NCBI RefSeq assembly: GCF_013177315.1
Contig: NZ_CP053661.1
Coordinates: 682,001-746,000 of the forward strand
Origin: Thermoleptolyngbya sichuanensis A183
GTDB lineage: Bacteria > Cyanobacteriota > Cyanobacteriia > Elainellales > Elainellaceae
Reading direction: 5' to 3'
DNA length: 64,000 bases
In this document: piece by piece, positions 1 to 7,555 of the stretch
Numbering within the stretch: position 1 is the first letter of the stretch
How the letters are laid out: each line of letters starts with the position of its first letter
The notes under the pieces: generated by a model
Told to the model about the DNA's origin: nothing
Database searches by the model: none
The model's input: only the letters and a program-made list of their open reading frames with translations
Program-made: the position numbers and the translations under genes

Positions 1-331
1 CCGGCAGACGCGGCACACCGATAGCGTCTTGAAACTGCTCGACCTCCGGGGTAAAGGCGATGGGCAGCACCACTTCTACGTTTTCATGGGGGCGGGGAAT
101 AATCACCCAGGTTTCCAGCGTGCCGCCGGGGGTGTTTTGCGCCGCCTCGATGCCCGCGTCCATTGCCTGCTTCACTTCCGACACGTCGCCGCGAATCATG
201 ATCGTAAAGCGGGCGCTTCCGGCGCGAATGTAGCCCACCAGGGTTACGCGACCCGCTTTCACCATCGCATCTGCTGCTGCCAACACGGCAGGAAAACCTT
301 TCGTTTCTAGTGCGCCAACTGCAACCGGCAT
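1..331 (-). CDS. ccmK4: Carboxysome shell protein CcmK4 (3' end beyond window)
   Basis: Minor hexameric (BMC-H, Pfam00936) shell protein of the beta-carboxysome. It tiles the facets and its central pore is thought to pass small metabolites. The reverse strand gives 110 codons from the ATG at 331 and then leaves the window, so only the last few residues are missing (the family is about 112-114 aa). Visible features are the N-terminal AVGALETKGFPAVLAAADAM core, the pore-side stretch YIRAGSARFT, RGDVSEVK and the IIPRPHENV segment, all typical of CcmK4 rather than CcmK1/2. GGAGAG lies just upstream of the ATG. It follows ccmK3 on the same strand after a 290-bp gap, the usual satellite pair away from the main ccm operon. 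The family assignment is secure; the exact paralogue number rests on the pore sequence and context. Confidence 0.93.
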   Translation of the reverse strand, partial: MPVAVGALETKGFPAVLAAADAMVKAGRVTLVGYIRAGSARFTIMIRGDVSEVKQAMDAGIEAAQNTPGGTLETWVIIPRPHENVEVVLPIAFTPEVEQFQDAIGVPRLP

Positions 332-423
332 GATTCTCTCCAGAGGCGATCGCTCGCCCGATACTCAACTCGCGGGTAAAAATCGAACCCAATCCAACCC
401 ACATTGTACGGTCAAGTGATGCC

Positions 424-443
424 CCATCGAAAAAAATCGATGG
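424..443. other. Small palindrome between ccmK3 and ccmK4
   Basis: CCATCGA and TCGATGG are separated by six A residues, giving a 7-bp stem in the 290-bp gap between the two shell genes. Read on the gene strand the loop is T-rich, so it is not a standard terminator. A weak attenuator or mRNA processing site is possible but unproven. Confidence 0.35.
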
Positions 444-621
444 CTTTCCCTACGCTTCGAGTCATATCTACAAAAATGCTTAATGCACAGAAATAGGCGT
501 TAATCAGCGCGATTGATAAGCATCTATTACCGCTGCAATTGGGTTTTTGTAAGGGACTTGGCAAAGTCATCGGAGGAAGTCCAAATGGGCGATCGCCCAT
601 TACGCCAACCCCACAACTCCA

Positions 622-927
622 TTACATGAACTGCTGAACTTTGGTGGTGTACTTAATCGGCAGCACTACTTCCAGGTTTTCCGGTGGGTTGGGGATGATG
701 TAGTAGTCCACCAGTTCCGCGCCATAGACCTGATTCACCGCTTCTACCCCAGCCTCAATAGCGGGCTTGACCTCCGAGGTGCTGCCGCGAATCGCCACCA
801 GGAACTCCGCCCGCTCCGCCAGTCCGTAATACACCAGCGTCACCCGGCCCGCCTTCACCATCGCATCTGCCGCCGCCAAAATCCCTGGAAACCCGACGGT
901 CTGAATCACTCCCACGGCTGCTGGCAT
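622..927 (-). CDS. ccmK3: Carboxysome shell protein CcmK3
   Basis: A BMC-H shell protein of 101 aa. It has the MPAAVGVIQTVGFPGILAAA start, VYYGLAERAEFLVAIRG in the pore region and the IIPNPPENLEVVLPI segment that mark CcmK3. CcmK3 is known not to form stable homohexamers but to co-assemble with CcmK4, and both are dispensable but help growth when CO2 or pH changes. Here ccmK3 is upstream of ccmK4 on the same strand, so the two are probably co-transcribed despite the unusually long gap. GGGAG sits about 7 bases before the ATG. It starts 225 bp from the divergent broken antitoxin gene, so its promoter should lie in 928-1152. Confidence 0.93.
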   Translation of the reverse strand: MPAAVGVIQTVGFPGILAAADAMVKAGRVTLVYYGLAERAEFLVAIRGSTSEVKPAIEAGVEAVNQVYGAELVDYYIIPNPPENLEVVLPIKYTTKVQQFM

Positions 928-1152
928 ACTGGCGCTCCCGGCTCACATTGAAAATCTCAGCATTCTATCTCAAGACTACATTGTACGGAGTTTGCTGCGC
1001 GGGCGCATGGGTGCGGACGAATGGTTTGTGGGATGAAAGGGTTATAGGGCAAACGGAGGGCGATCGCCTTATCTATAAAGCCTGTCCATTCATCGGACAT
1101 ACATTCCTACACTAGGATGTAGAAATCTAGACTTGCCGCAACCTTGCCCTCT

Positions 1153-1401
1153 ATGTTGAAATCTGGTGCAACCGTTAGCCGCGAAAGCATTAAGCAAGAA
1201 ATTGAGTAGCTCACGACCGAAGAGCTTCAACAGGTTGCCGACTTTATTGCGTTTCTAAGATTTCGCAACAAGCGCCGTCGAATGCTCGATGCCGAGCAGC
1301 TCGCGCTTCTCAATACTGAATTTGCAGAAGCCGATCGAGCGCTTGCCGAAGCAGGGATGGAAGACTACGCATCGTTGCTGCGCGAAGAGGATCAATTATG
1401 A
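1153..1401 (+). pseudogene. Antitoxin-like gene (DUF2281 type) with in-frame amber stop
   Basis: An 82-codon frame from ATG 1153 to TGA 1399 interrupted by TAG at codon 19 (1207-1209). Around the stop it reads KQEIE*LTTEELQQVADFIA, and a CAG-to-TAG change would explain it. The downstream part (FLRFRNKRRR, then MEDYASLLREEDQL at the C-terminus) resembles the small DUF2281/VapB-like antitoxins common in cyanobacteria, whose N-terminus binds DNA and C-terminus the toxin. The stop removes everything but 18 residues, so the gene is probably dead unless translation restarts at the internal ATG (codon 44). It overlaps the toxin remnant by ATGA, the normal coupling in such pairs. Confidence 0.7.
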
Positions 1402-1454
1402 GCTATGAGGGGCGATCGCCCATCGCCTCCCCTTCCCTAGTCGGCACTCTGTAG
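1398..1454 (+). pseudogene. Remnant of a toxin gene 5' end
   Basis: The ATG at 1398 overlaps the antitoxin stop (ATGA). It opens MSYEG and ends at TAG 1452 after only 18 codons, running into a HIP1 octamer. Many PemK/MazF-type toxins paired with such antitoxins begin MSYERG. I therefore infer that the toxin body has been deleted and only its start remains. Too little is left to assign the toxin family firmly. Confidence 0.45.
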
Positions 1455-1500
1455 AATATGAAGTGTCGTCAACTCAAGTGACTTGCTCACTAAAACTGGC

Positions 1501-2520
1501 ATGGCTCCCGCAGTTCTAATCGAAAACCTACAGAAGCGCTACGGCAGCGTAGAAGCGGTCAAAGACGTGTCGCTTCAGATCGAGCCAGGAGAAATCTTTG
1601 GGCTGCTGGGGCCCAACGGCGCAGGCAAAACGACGACGATTCGCTGCCTCTGCACGCTGTCTACGCCTGATGCGGGACGGATCGAGGTGTCGGGCGACTC
1701 GGTGCTAGAAAATCCCCGACTGGCGCGGCAGCGGCTTGGCTACGTCGCCCAGGAAGTGGCGCTGGATAAGGTGCTGACGGGGCGGGAACTGCTGGAACTG
1801 CAAGCGGCGCTGTATCATCTGCCCAAGGCAACGATTGGCGATCGCATTTCTCATGTAATCACGCTGTTGGGACTGACCGACTACGCCGACAAAAAAACAG
1901 GCACCTACTCCGGCGGCATCCGCAAGCGACTAGACCTAGCAGCGGGGCTGCTGCATCAGCCGGACGTGCTGGTGCTGGACGAGCCGACCGTGGGGCTAGA
2001 CATCGAAAGCCGCACAGCGGTTTGGGACTTTTTGCGGAAGCTGCGGGAGGGCGGCACAACGGTCTTGTTGACCAGCCATTACCTGGAGGAAGTAGACGCG
2101 CTGGCAGATCGGGTCGCCATTATCGACCAGGGCAAGGTGATTGCCGCTGGCACGCCGTCGGCGCTGAAAGACGGACTGGGGGGCGATCGCATCACCCTGC
2201 GCCTGCGCGAGTTTACCCCAGCAGACGAAGCCCAGCGGGCCACGGACTTGCTGAAAACGCTGCCCTTTGTGCAAGAGGTGATTGTGAACGAAGCCCAGGG
2301 CAATTCGCTAAACCTGGTCGTAGACACTCAGAGCGATGCGCTGCTGACGATTCAGCAGGTGCTAAAGGAAAACGGGCTGCCCATCTTCGGTGTGTCGCAG
2401 TCGCGCCCCAGCCTGGATGACGTGTACCTCGCCGCGACTGGAAAGACCATCCTGGATGCCGAGATTGCCGCCGCTGCCAAGCGCGATCCCAAAAAAGAGA
2501 AAAAGCAGAATATGCGCTAG
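1501..2520 (+). CDS. ABC transporter ATP-binding protein, DrrA/CcmA-like
   Basis: Nucleotide-binding subunit (339 aa) of an ABC-2-type exporter. Walker A GPNGAGKT is at residues 37-44, the signature loop YSGGIRKR near 136-143, Walker B VLVLDEPT near 157-164, and the switch histidine is in LLTSHYLEEVD. The C-terminal third, after about residue 230, is the extra domain typical of the DrrA/NodI subfamily. The frame could start at TTG 1483, but ATG 1501 fits family starts better (MAPAVLIENLQKRYG); neither has a strong ribosome binding site. The next gene, cobL, begins 20 bp downstream on the same strand but is unrelated in function. No ABC-2 permease is adjacent, so the substrate cannot be inferred and the membrane partner must be elsewhere. 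Confidence 0.9.
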   Translation: MAPAVLIENLQKRYGSVEAVKDVSLQIEPGEIFGLLGPNGAGKTTTIRCLCTLSTPDAGRIEVSGDSVLENPRLARQRLGYVAQEVALDKVLTGRELLELQAALYHLPKATIGDRISHVITLLGLTDYADKKTGTYSGGIRKRLDLAAGLLHQPDVLVLDEPTVGLDIESRTAVWDFLRKLREGGTTVLLTSHYLEEVDALADRVAIIDQGKVIAAGTPSALKDGLGGDRITLRLREFTPADEAQRATDLLKTLPFVQEVIVNEAQGNSLNLVVDTQSDALLTIQQVLKENGLPIFGVSQSRPSLDDVYLAATGKTILDAEIAAAAKRDPKKEKKQNMR

Positions 2521-2540
2521 TTTGCCGGGTGCAGCCCTAA

Positions 2541-3851
2541 ATGGTTCCGATTCATGTTGTGGGTATTGGGCTGGAGGGTGCCGCAGGGCTGACGGCGGCA
2601 GCACGGCAGGCAGTGAATCGCGCCACGCTGCTGGTGGGGAGCGATCGCCATCTGGCCTACTTCCCCGACCACGCCGCCCCCAAAGTTCCCCTGGCAGATT
2701 TCCACGCCATGCTGCGGCAAATCCACGCCTACATCGGTGCTGCTTCCCAAGCTGAGACAGATGCAGATCCAGATACAGATTTGTCCATAGCCGTTCTCAC
2801 CTCCGGCGACCCGCTGTTTTTTGGACTGGGGCGGCTGCTGTTGTCCGAGTTTCCTGCCGACTGGCTTACCTTTCATCCCCACCTTAGCGCCATCCAGCTT
2901 GCCTTTAGCCGGGTCAAGGTGCCCTGGCAGGATGCGCGATTGGTCAGCGCCCACGGGCGATCGCCCGACACGCTGATCCAAGCCTTGCAGCAGGGTGCAG
3001 CCAAAATCGCTGCTCTGACAGATGGGCACAATACCCCCCCGGCGATCGCCCGGCTGGTGTGCAATCTGGACCTGCCGGGGCAATATCACCTCTGGGTCTG
3101 CGAGAACTTGGGTGGCGCAGATGAGCGAGTCCAGTGCTTTGCGCCCGCAGAGTTGGCGACCCAACAAGATATCCCGTTTGCGCCGCTGAACGTGGTGATT
3201 CTGCTGCGCGACGCAGAGGCAGACGCGCCTGATCTGGCGACATTGCCTATGTTCGGGATTCCCGATGCGGCATTTCTCAGTTTTGGCGATCGCCCCGGCC
3301 TGATGACCAAGCGCGATGTCCGGGTGCTGGCGCTAGCAGAACTGGCGCTACAACCGGGGCAAGTAGTGTGGGATATCGGCGCGGGCACGGGGTCGGTTGC
3401 CATCGAAGCGGCCCGCCTCTGTCCCGCGTCCACCGTATATGCCCTAGAGAAAACCGCTGCCGGATTCTCCCTGATCCAGCAAAATGCTGAGCGCTTTCAG
3501 GTCAAAAACCTCAAACCTACGCAGGGAAAAGCTCCGGCAGCGCTGAGCCTGCTGCCCGCGCCCGATCGCGTCTTCATTGGCGGCAGCGGCGGGCAGTTGG
3601 GCGAAATTCTGGATGATTGCGCCGAGGTGCTGAAGCCGGGAGGACGGATGGTGCTGGCGATCGCCACCCTCGACCATCTGGCGATCGCCCAGACCTGGCT
3701 CCAGGCGAACCGCTCCGCCTGGCAACAGCACGCCCTCCAGGTCAACCTTGCCCGCACAGTGCCCGTCGCCGCCCTCACCCGCTTTGCCCCGCTCAACCCC
3801 GTCACACTAATCACGCTCCAGCGCAGCGATCGCGCCCCGATACTCAGCTAA
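2541..3851 (+). CDS. cobL: Precorrin-6Y C5,15-methyltransferase (decarboxylating), CbiE-CbiT fusion
   Basis: Cobalamin (corrin ring) synthesis enzyme. It uses S-adenosylmethionine to methylate C5 and C15 of precorrin-6Y and decarboxylates the C12 acetate. The 436-aa protein has an N-terminal CbiE-type tetrapyrrole methylase domain (IHVVGIGLEG at the start, VLTSGDPLFFGLG near residue 90) and a C-terminal CbiT-type class I methyltransferase domain (VWDIGAGTGSVAIEAA near 275-290, LKPGGRMVLA near 360). The fused form and its length match CobL of cyanobacteria and aerobic-pathway bacteria. ATG 2541 lies 20 bp after the ABC ATPase stop. No cobalamin riboswitch or other cob gene is visible nearby. 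The 3' end is rich in HIP1 octamers. Confidence 0.93.
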   Translation: MVPIHVVGIGLEGAAGLTAAARQAVNRATLLVGSDRHLAYFPDHAAPKVPLADFHAMLRQIHAYIGAASQAETDADPDTDLSIAVLTSGDPLFFGLGRLLLSEFPADWLTFHPHLSAIQLAFSRVKVPWQDARLVSAHGRSPDTLIQALQQGAAKIAALTDGHNTPPAIARLVCNLDLPGQYHLWVCENLGGADERVQCFAPAELATQQDIPFAPLNVVILLRDAEADAPDLATLPMFGIPDAAFLSFGDRPGLMTKRDVRVLALAELALQPGQVVWDIGAGTGSVAIEAARLCPASTVYALEKTAAGFSLIQQNAERFQVKNLKPTQGKAPAALSLLPAPDRVFIGGSGGQLGEILDDCAEVLKPGGRMVLAIATLDHLAIAQTWLQANRSAWQQHALQVNLARTVPVAALTRFAPLNPVTLITLQRSDRAPILS

Positions 3852-3913
3852 GCCAGCCCGCAGTGCTACAATCCTCACCGAGCCGTCTTTTCACACCCCT
3901 CACCCCCTTCCCA

Positions 3914-4150
3914 ATGGACACTGCTTTAGAAGCTTTAGAAACAGATATCAGGGCGATCGCCCCCATCATGCCCGCCGATCAGACCCTTTACCTCCTCCTC
4001 GCGCTGCATTGCGTCATTGGGCTGGCTGCAACGGCGGTTGCCTATTACAAAGGGCGAAACCTCAGACTTTGGCTATTCCTAGGGCTAACCTGCGGCACAG
4101 CAGCACTGCTCGTTGCGCTGGTGATGAAGCGTCAACCCCGCACTGCATGA
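3914..4150 (+). CDS. Small two-helix membrane protein, function unknown
   Basis: A 78-aa hypothetical. ATG 3914 was chosen because the residues before it in the same frame are antisense-like, low-complexity sequence from the end of cobL. After a polar N-terminus (about 22 aa) come two hydrophobic stretches, LYLLLALHCVIGLAATAVAY and LWLFLGLTCGTAALLVALVM, separated by the short basic turn YKGRNLR. That predicts a hairpin in the membrane with a basic tail (KRQPRTA). It begins 62 bp after cobL on the same strand, but a functional link is not evident. I do not recognise the family. The hydrophobic pattern makes it likely a real gene. Confidence 0.6.
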   Translation: MDTALEALETDIRAIAPIMPADQTLYLLLALHCVIGLAATAVAYYKGRNLRLWLFLGLTCGTAALLVALVMKRQPRTA

Positions 4151-4558
4151 GGGATTAGCCCATTAGACGCTCGGTGAGATGATCGAAAATCTATTCATGA
4201 CAAATTATTAGGCAGTGCGAAGAGTTTGCTGCTATAGTGTATGAAGTGTAACTACAACTCTGGCGCTTAACTCTGGTTCTTGAGTCTCTGTGGCGTTAGG
4301 AGCCTGTCTTTCATAGGAAAGAGGGTTAGCCCCTTAGAGGTTTCTGTGGTTGTACTCAGGGCCGCGATGCAGGCTGGCGTTATCCCTTTGATGTTTCTTG
4401 AGGTAATCCTGCTGTTGAGTGATGCCCATTGGATGATGCACTGACTGACGCTTCGGGTTTAGTTTGAAGTTATATTCGATTGAGCAGTTCGATTGACCGA
4501 GTTCCTCTACCCAGTCATTCCCTTCTCTAGAATCCCACCCCACCTTCGGTAAGCTGTT
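4151..4558. other. Spacer without recognised gene
   Basis: About 400 bp between the small membrane protein and the next small frame. A possible -10 box (TATAGT near 4235) and a short TCTTTC/GAAAGA hairpin near 4310 are the only visible structures. A 116-codon frame on the minus strand (4334-4684) ends NPKRQSVHHPMG followed by a charged tail. It resembles no family I can name, so it is not called as a gene. This could be decayed sequence. Confidence 0.4.
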
Positions 4559-4789
4559 ATGCTGCACGCTGATCGTTTCGAGGGCACCCTGCCCAGGCAC
4601 CTGTATGTTGTTTCCGGTTCTGATGCCGCCTCCCCCACGTCCGACATGCAGCCTCAGGCGTGTAGTTCCGTAGCAGCCCTCCAAGAGCTTCTAGCAAAAG
4701 AGGTCAGCCCTAGCAAGCGGGCAGTGATTGAAACCCTGATTAAACTATGGGAAGCAAACCCAAGGGTATACCTTCAGCAGATGGGTTAA
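4559..4789 (+). CDS. Small hypothetical protein upstream of pentapeptide-repeat gene
   Basis: A frame of 76 codons from ATG 4559, or 47 from ATG 4646, ending 3 bp before the GTG of the pentapeptide gene, which suggests translational coupling. The C-terminal part (AALQELLAKEVSPSKRAVIE, then LIKLWEANPRVYLQQMG) looks like a compact helical protein; the N-terminal part is low complexity and may not be translated. Neither start has a clear ribosome binding site. I do not recognise it, and it could be a leader peptide for the next gene. Confidence 0.4.
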   Translation: MLHADRFEGTLPRHLYVVSGSDAASPTSDMQPQACSSVAALQELLAKEVSPSKRAVIETLIKLWEANPRVYLQQMG

Positions 4790-4792
4790 GAT

Positions 4793-5566
4793 GTGAGTGA
4801 CGAAGATCAAGCCCTTAAGAGATTTTTACAAGAATTTGCACGGGGTGATAGAGGTCTAGAGAGTCAGGAGATACAGGACTCGCTTCAAGGACTTCTACAG
4901 GCAATCAACCGGGTTCAGAATGCTGAGACTGACGATCCCGCTGAACTTCTAAAGGCTGCTGGGCTAGGCTATACAAGTAATGTCTTAGGTTCCGCTCATC
5001 CCAAGCTGGGGCTGAGCGGAAAAATGTTTATGGGGGCGGATCTCAAAGGGGTCGTCCTCATTGGCGCGGATTTGCGGGGCGCGAACTTCAGTAGCGCTGA
5101 TCTCTGCGGCGCAAACCTGACCAGCGCAATGCTCAATAACGCGGTGCTAATCAGCGCAAAGCTTAATGATGCCAGTCTTACGAGCGCAACGCTATCGGGT
5201 GCAAATCTAACCAGCGCCACGGTCATGCGGGCAAACTTGATTGGTGCAGATTTGTCGGATGCAAATCTGTTTGCCTCGGACTTGCGCTACGCCAATTTGA
5301 CAGGAGCCGCTCTCTGCCGCGCCAAACTGGGAGAGGCGATGCTGTTGGGGATTAACCTGCGGCGAGCAAATCTGATGAGTGCTGACCTGCGGGGCGCAAA
5401 CCTTTACAGCGCAAATCTTTGTGGTTCAAACCTGTACTATGTCAACTTCAACGACGCAAACCTAGACGGTGTAGAGGTCGAAAAGGCTCGCTTTCGTCAG
5501 AACCAAGGCATTCCCAAGGAGACGCGGCGACAGCTCATCCAAAAAGGGGCAGTGTTTGAGGATTAG
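4793..5566 (+). CDS. Pentapeptide-repeat protein
   Basis: A 257-aa protein starting at GTG 4793. An acidic helical N-terminus of about 75 residues (SDEDQALKRFLQEFARGDRG onward) precedes some 140 residues of A(D/N)LxX pentapeptide repeats (GADLRGANF, GANLTSATV, RANLIGADL and others), which fold as a right-handed quadrilateral beta-helix. The C-terminus returns to non-repeat sequence (KETRRQLIQKGAVFED). Such proteins are very common in cyanobacteria and most have no known role; some mimic DNA or protect gyrase, others are assembly scaffolds. No signal peptide or membrane segment is visible, so it is probably cytosolic. The terminal tail about 5-6 residues after QNQGIPKET is typical of cyanobacterial members. 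Confidence 0.88.
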   Translation: MSDEDQALKRFLQEFARGDRGLESQEIQDSLQGLLQAINRVQNAETDDPAELLKAAGLGYTSNVLGSAHPKLGLSGKMFMGADLKGVVLIGADLRGANFSSADLCGANLTSAMLNNAVLISAKLNDASLTSATLSGANLTSATVMRANLIGADLSDANLFASDLRYANLTGAALCRAKLGEAMLLGINLRRANLMSADLRGANLYSANLCGSNLYYVNFNDANLDGVEVEKARFRQNQGIPKETRRQLIQKGAVFED

Positions 5567-5652
5567 TTCTGATATCGGTTCTTGATTTTGGATTTGCGAT
5601 TTTGGATCGCTAGTTAAGCGCTTCCAGGACTTCTAAGAGGATGTTTGAAATA

Positions 5653-5830
5653 AGAGGATGTTTGAAAAGTCCTACTGTTTGTAGCAAAGCGTGCAAGATC
5701 CCCCTAAATCCCCCTTAAAAAGGGGGACTTTAAGGCGGTTTCCCCCCTTGTTAAGGGGGGCTGGTTAAGGGGGGCTGGGGGGATCTCTGAGTGCTTAACA
5801 TTACAAACGATACCTTTTCAAACACCCTCT
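5653..5830. mobile_element. MITE-like element with imperfect terminal inverted repeats
   Basis: A 178-bp element. The left end AGAGGATGTTTGAAAAG and the right end CTTTTCAAACACCCTCT are inverted copies with one mismatch, and the similarity continues inward (GTTTGTA near both ends). It holds no reading frame and encloses an 89-bp core (5697-5785) that begins GATCCCCC and ends GGGGGATC. A direct duplication of the first 17 bp (TAAGAGGATGTTTGAAA at 5634-5650 and again 5651-5667) abuts the left end. It lies between two convergent pentapeptide genes, where its internal C/G-rich hairpin could also stop transcription. It is best read as a non-autonomous transposable element. Confidence 0.7.
5697..5785. 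repeat. 89-bp GATCCCCC...GGGGGATC core repeat, copy 1
   Basis: Starts GATCCCCCTAAATCCCCC and ends GGCTGGGGGGATC, with a TTAAAAAGGGGGACTT motif near the left side. A second core of the same 89-bp length lies at 19503-19591 inside a different outer element. The sequence is strongly palindromic and resembles the GATCCCCC-type repeats known to be abundant in cyanobacterial genomes. Confidence 0.7.
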
Positions 5831-5870
5831 AACCATTTCGTTTTTAGCTTTGCCTGGAGGAGCTTTAATG

Positions 5871-6572
5871 CTAGCACTGGGGCAGGCGGGGCTGTAGGAT
5901 GGAGCGGCTGAGGTCGGTGTCTTGCAGAATTGCTTCTTCTAAGTTTGCGTGGCTAAGCGTCGCCCAGCGCAAATCTGTCTGGATGAGCGTTGCCTGTTGA
6001 AAATTCGCCCCAAACAGGTAAGCGCGGCTGAGGTGCGTGGAAACCAACTGTGCGCCCTGAAGCTGCGCCTCGAAGAGATAGGCGTTAATTAACTCTGTTT
6101 CTAGCAGGTTGGCTTTGCACAGGTTGGCGTGGTTTAGCGTGGCGCGTTGCAGATTGGCATAGGCGAGGCTGCTGCGCTCCAAATTGGCATAGGCAAAGTT
6201 GGTGGCGCGGGCGTTGGCATGGCTGAGGTCTGCCCCGGTCGCGTTGGCGCGGTAAAAGCTGGCATCTCGCAAGTCCGCCTGTTGCAGGGTCGCCCCAACC
6301 AGCACGGCATTCGACAGGTCAGCCGCCTGAAACTGGGCGCTGTGCAGGGTTGCCAGGGTCAGGTCGGCGTGGCTGAGGTCGGCGGCTTGGAGCAAAGCAA
6401 AGGCCAGGTTTGCGCTCTGGAGGTTGGCACGACGCAAATTAATCCCTTGCAGGTCGAACCCGATGAGATTGGCGTGGCTGAGGTCTGGCGTGATGTCGGG
6501 AGCGTGCGATCGCCACTGGTTCCAGCGATCGCCCCCCATCCGCAGCAGCGCTATATGCTCGGCGTTTGCCAT
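5871..6572 (-). CDS. Pentapeptide-repeat protein next to ccmP
   Basis: A 233-aa protein from ATG 6572. The frame extends further upstream to 6707, but that part overlaps the end of ccmP and looks like shadow sequence, and ATG 6572 starts 16 bp after the ccmP stop. After a short N-terminal region with LLRMGGDRWNQWRSHAPD, almost the whole length is pentapeptide repeats (SHANLIGFDL, RRANLQSANL, SHADLTLATL, YANLERSSL and so on to the C-terminus). The ccmP-pentapeptide order on one strand suggests co-transcription. Whether the protein has any role in carboxysomes is unknown. It is unlike the 4793-5566 protein outside the repeats. Confidence 0.87.
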   Translation of the reverse strand: MANAEHIALLRMGGDRWNQWRSHAPDITPDLSHANLIGFDLQGINLRRANLQSANLAFALLQAADLSHADLTLATLHSAQFQAADLSNAVLVGATLQQADLRDASFYRANATGADLSHANARATNFAYANLERSSLAYANLQRATLNHANLCKANLLETELINAYLFEAQLQGAQLVSTHLSRAYLFGANFQQATLIQTDLRWATLSHANLEEAILQDTDLSRSILQPRLPQC

Positions 6573-6588
6573 AGCCTGCTCCCGTGCC

Positions 6589-7230
6589 CTACTCCTTGCG
6601 TCCTGCGTCAGGGAACGGACGACCCGACGAGTTTTCGATGGCCTCGATTGCGGCACGCGACCCTGCAATAATGTCCCGTTCTTCGCCCCCCAGGTAGAGC
6701 CGCCCAAAGCTGCCCACAGAGGAAATTTGCAGAATGTTGATCAGCGCTGCCTTCTCAGCTTCGTTGGCGGCCAGCGAGGCATAGGCGGCTGGCTCGACCT
6801 CCAGCACGTATAGCGTTTGCCCCGACAGCAGCATTTGACCCCGGCGGTTGCGGTTGATGAGCTGGGCGTGGTGGGGGTCAATGTTGCGGATAATCTGACT
6901 GGAGATGATGCGCGGCTTATAGCAGTCCTGCGATCGCACGCCCAGTTCCGCCAGGATCGCCCGGCCCGCCGCCTGGGTTTCGCCCTGGCTGCTGGAATGC
7001 ACCTCCAGCAAGCCATACAGCCGCTCGGTAAACAACACGCCCGGCCGCACCACGGCAGATTTGAGCGCAATGTCCATCAGGCGGTTGATTTCAATTCCCG
7101 GCGAAATCTCGATCCACAGAGAGGCATCACCCGGCAGCGGCAAAAAACCAACGGCGACGGTGCCCATGTAGGCGGCGTGCTGGGATTGTAAGCGGTCAAT
7201 GTAAACGTAGCTGCGAAGCTCAATTCCCAA
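6589..7230 (-). CDS. ccmP: Carboxysome shell protein CcmP (tandem BMC domains)
   Basis: A BMC-T shell protein of the beta-carboxysome. Each chain carries two BMC folds, and trimers stack face to face with a large gated pore. The length (213 aa), the start [39 protein letters not shown] and the second-domain segment [18 protein letters not shown] fit the CcmP family. Residues E69 and R70, which gate the pore in the structurally studied CcmP, are both present ([12 protein letters not shown]). The C-terminus [14 protein letters not shown] is also typical. It sits apart from ccmK3/K4 by about 5.7 kb on the same strand; ccmP is normally a satellite gene. A pentapeptide gene follows 16 bp downstream. 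Confidence 0.93.
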   Translation of the reverse strand: MGIELRSYVYIDRLQSQHAAYMGTVAVGFLPLPGDASLWIEISPGIEINRLMDIALKSAVVRPGVLFTERLYGLLEVHSSSQGETQAAGRAILAELGVRSQDCYKPRIISSQIIRNIDPHHAQLINRNRRGQMLLSGQTLYVLEVEPAAYASLAANEAEKAALINILQISSVGSFGRLYLGGEERDIIAGSRAAIEAIENSSGRPFPDAGRKE

Positions 7231-7555
7231 AGCTGGTTACGGGTGAAAAAAACGACAAGCCATTGCCCAGTGTATAGCTTTTCTGGGTACGGCTGGGAGT
7301 GAGCGCAAGATTTGCGTGAGATTTGTGTGGCGGATTTCTGAGCAGCGCGATCGACCCCAGAGAGCCAGCCAGATTCCTCGTGTGAAGAGAATGGGGGGCG
7401 CGGGGAAAGCTAGGATCGGTTTATACCGCCCGTTGCCGATTACAGTTAGAAAATGATGAGTCAGACCCTATTCACAGCCGTCTTCAGATTCAGGCATTTG
7501 GCTAAAGGCATTGTGGTAAACCGTGTTTTGGGGCGGCAAGTGCCCACCTGTTGCC
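7231..7555. promoter_or_regulatory. Divergent promoter region between ccmP and antiporter gene
   Basis: A 325-bp spacer separating ccmP (leftward) from the antiporter (rightward), so it should carry both promoters. I see no clear -35/-10 pair, hairpin or repeat that can be assigned with confidence. Confidence 0.4.

Noticed and set aside
2521-2541. Cobalamin riboswitch before cobL
   Set aside because: Only 20 bp separate cobL from the preceding gene, and no B12-box-like sequence was seen upstream in the window.
4334-4684. Minus-strand frame of 116 codons
   Set aside because: No ribosome site, mixed composition and overlap with the small plus-strand frame. Its C-terminus hints at a nuclease-like His pair, but not enough to call a gene.
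6147-6671. Plus-strand frame opposite the pentapeptide gene
   Set aside because: Antisense of pentapeptide repeats gives a periodic pseudo-protein (Val/Gly-rich). No start signal and no known family.
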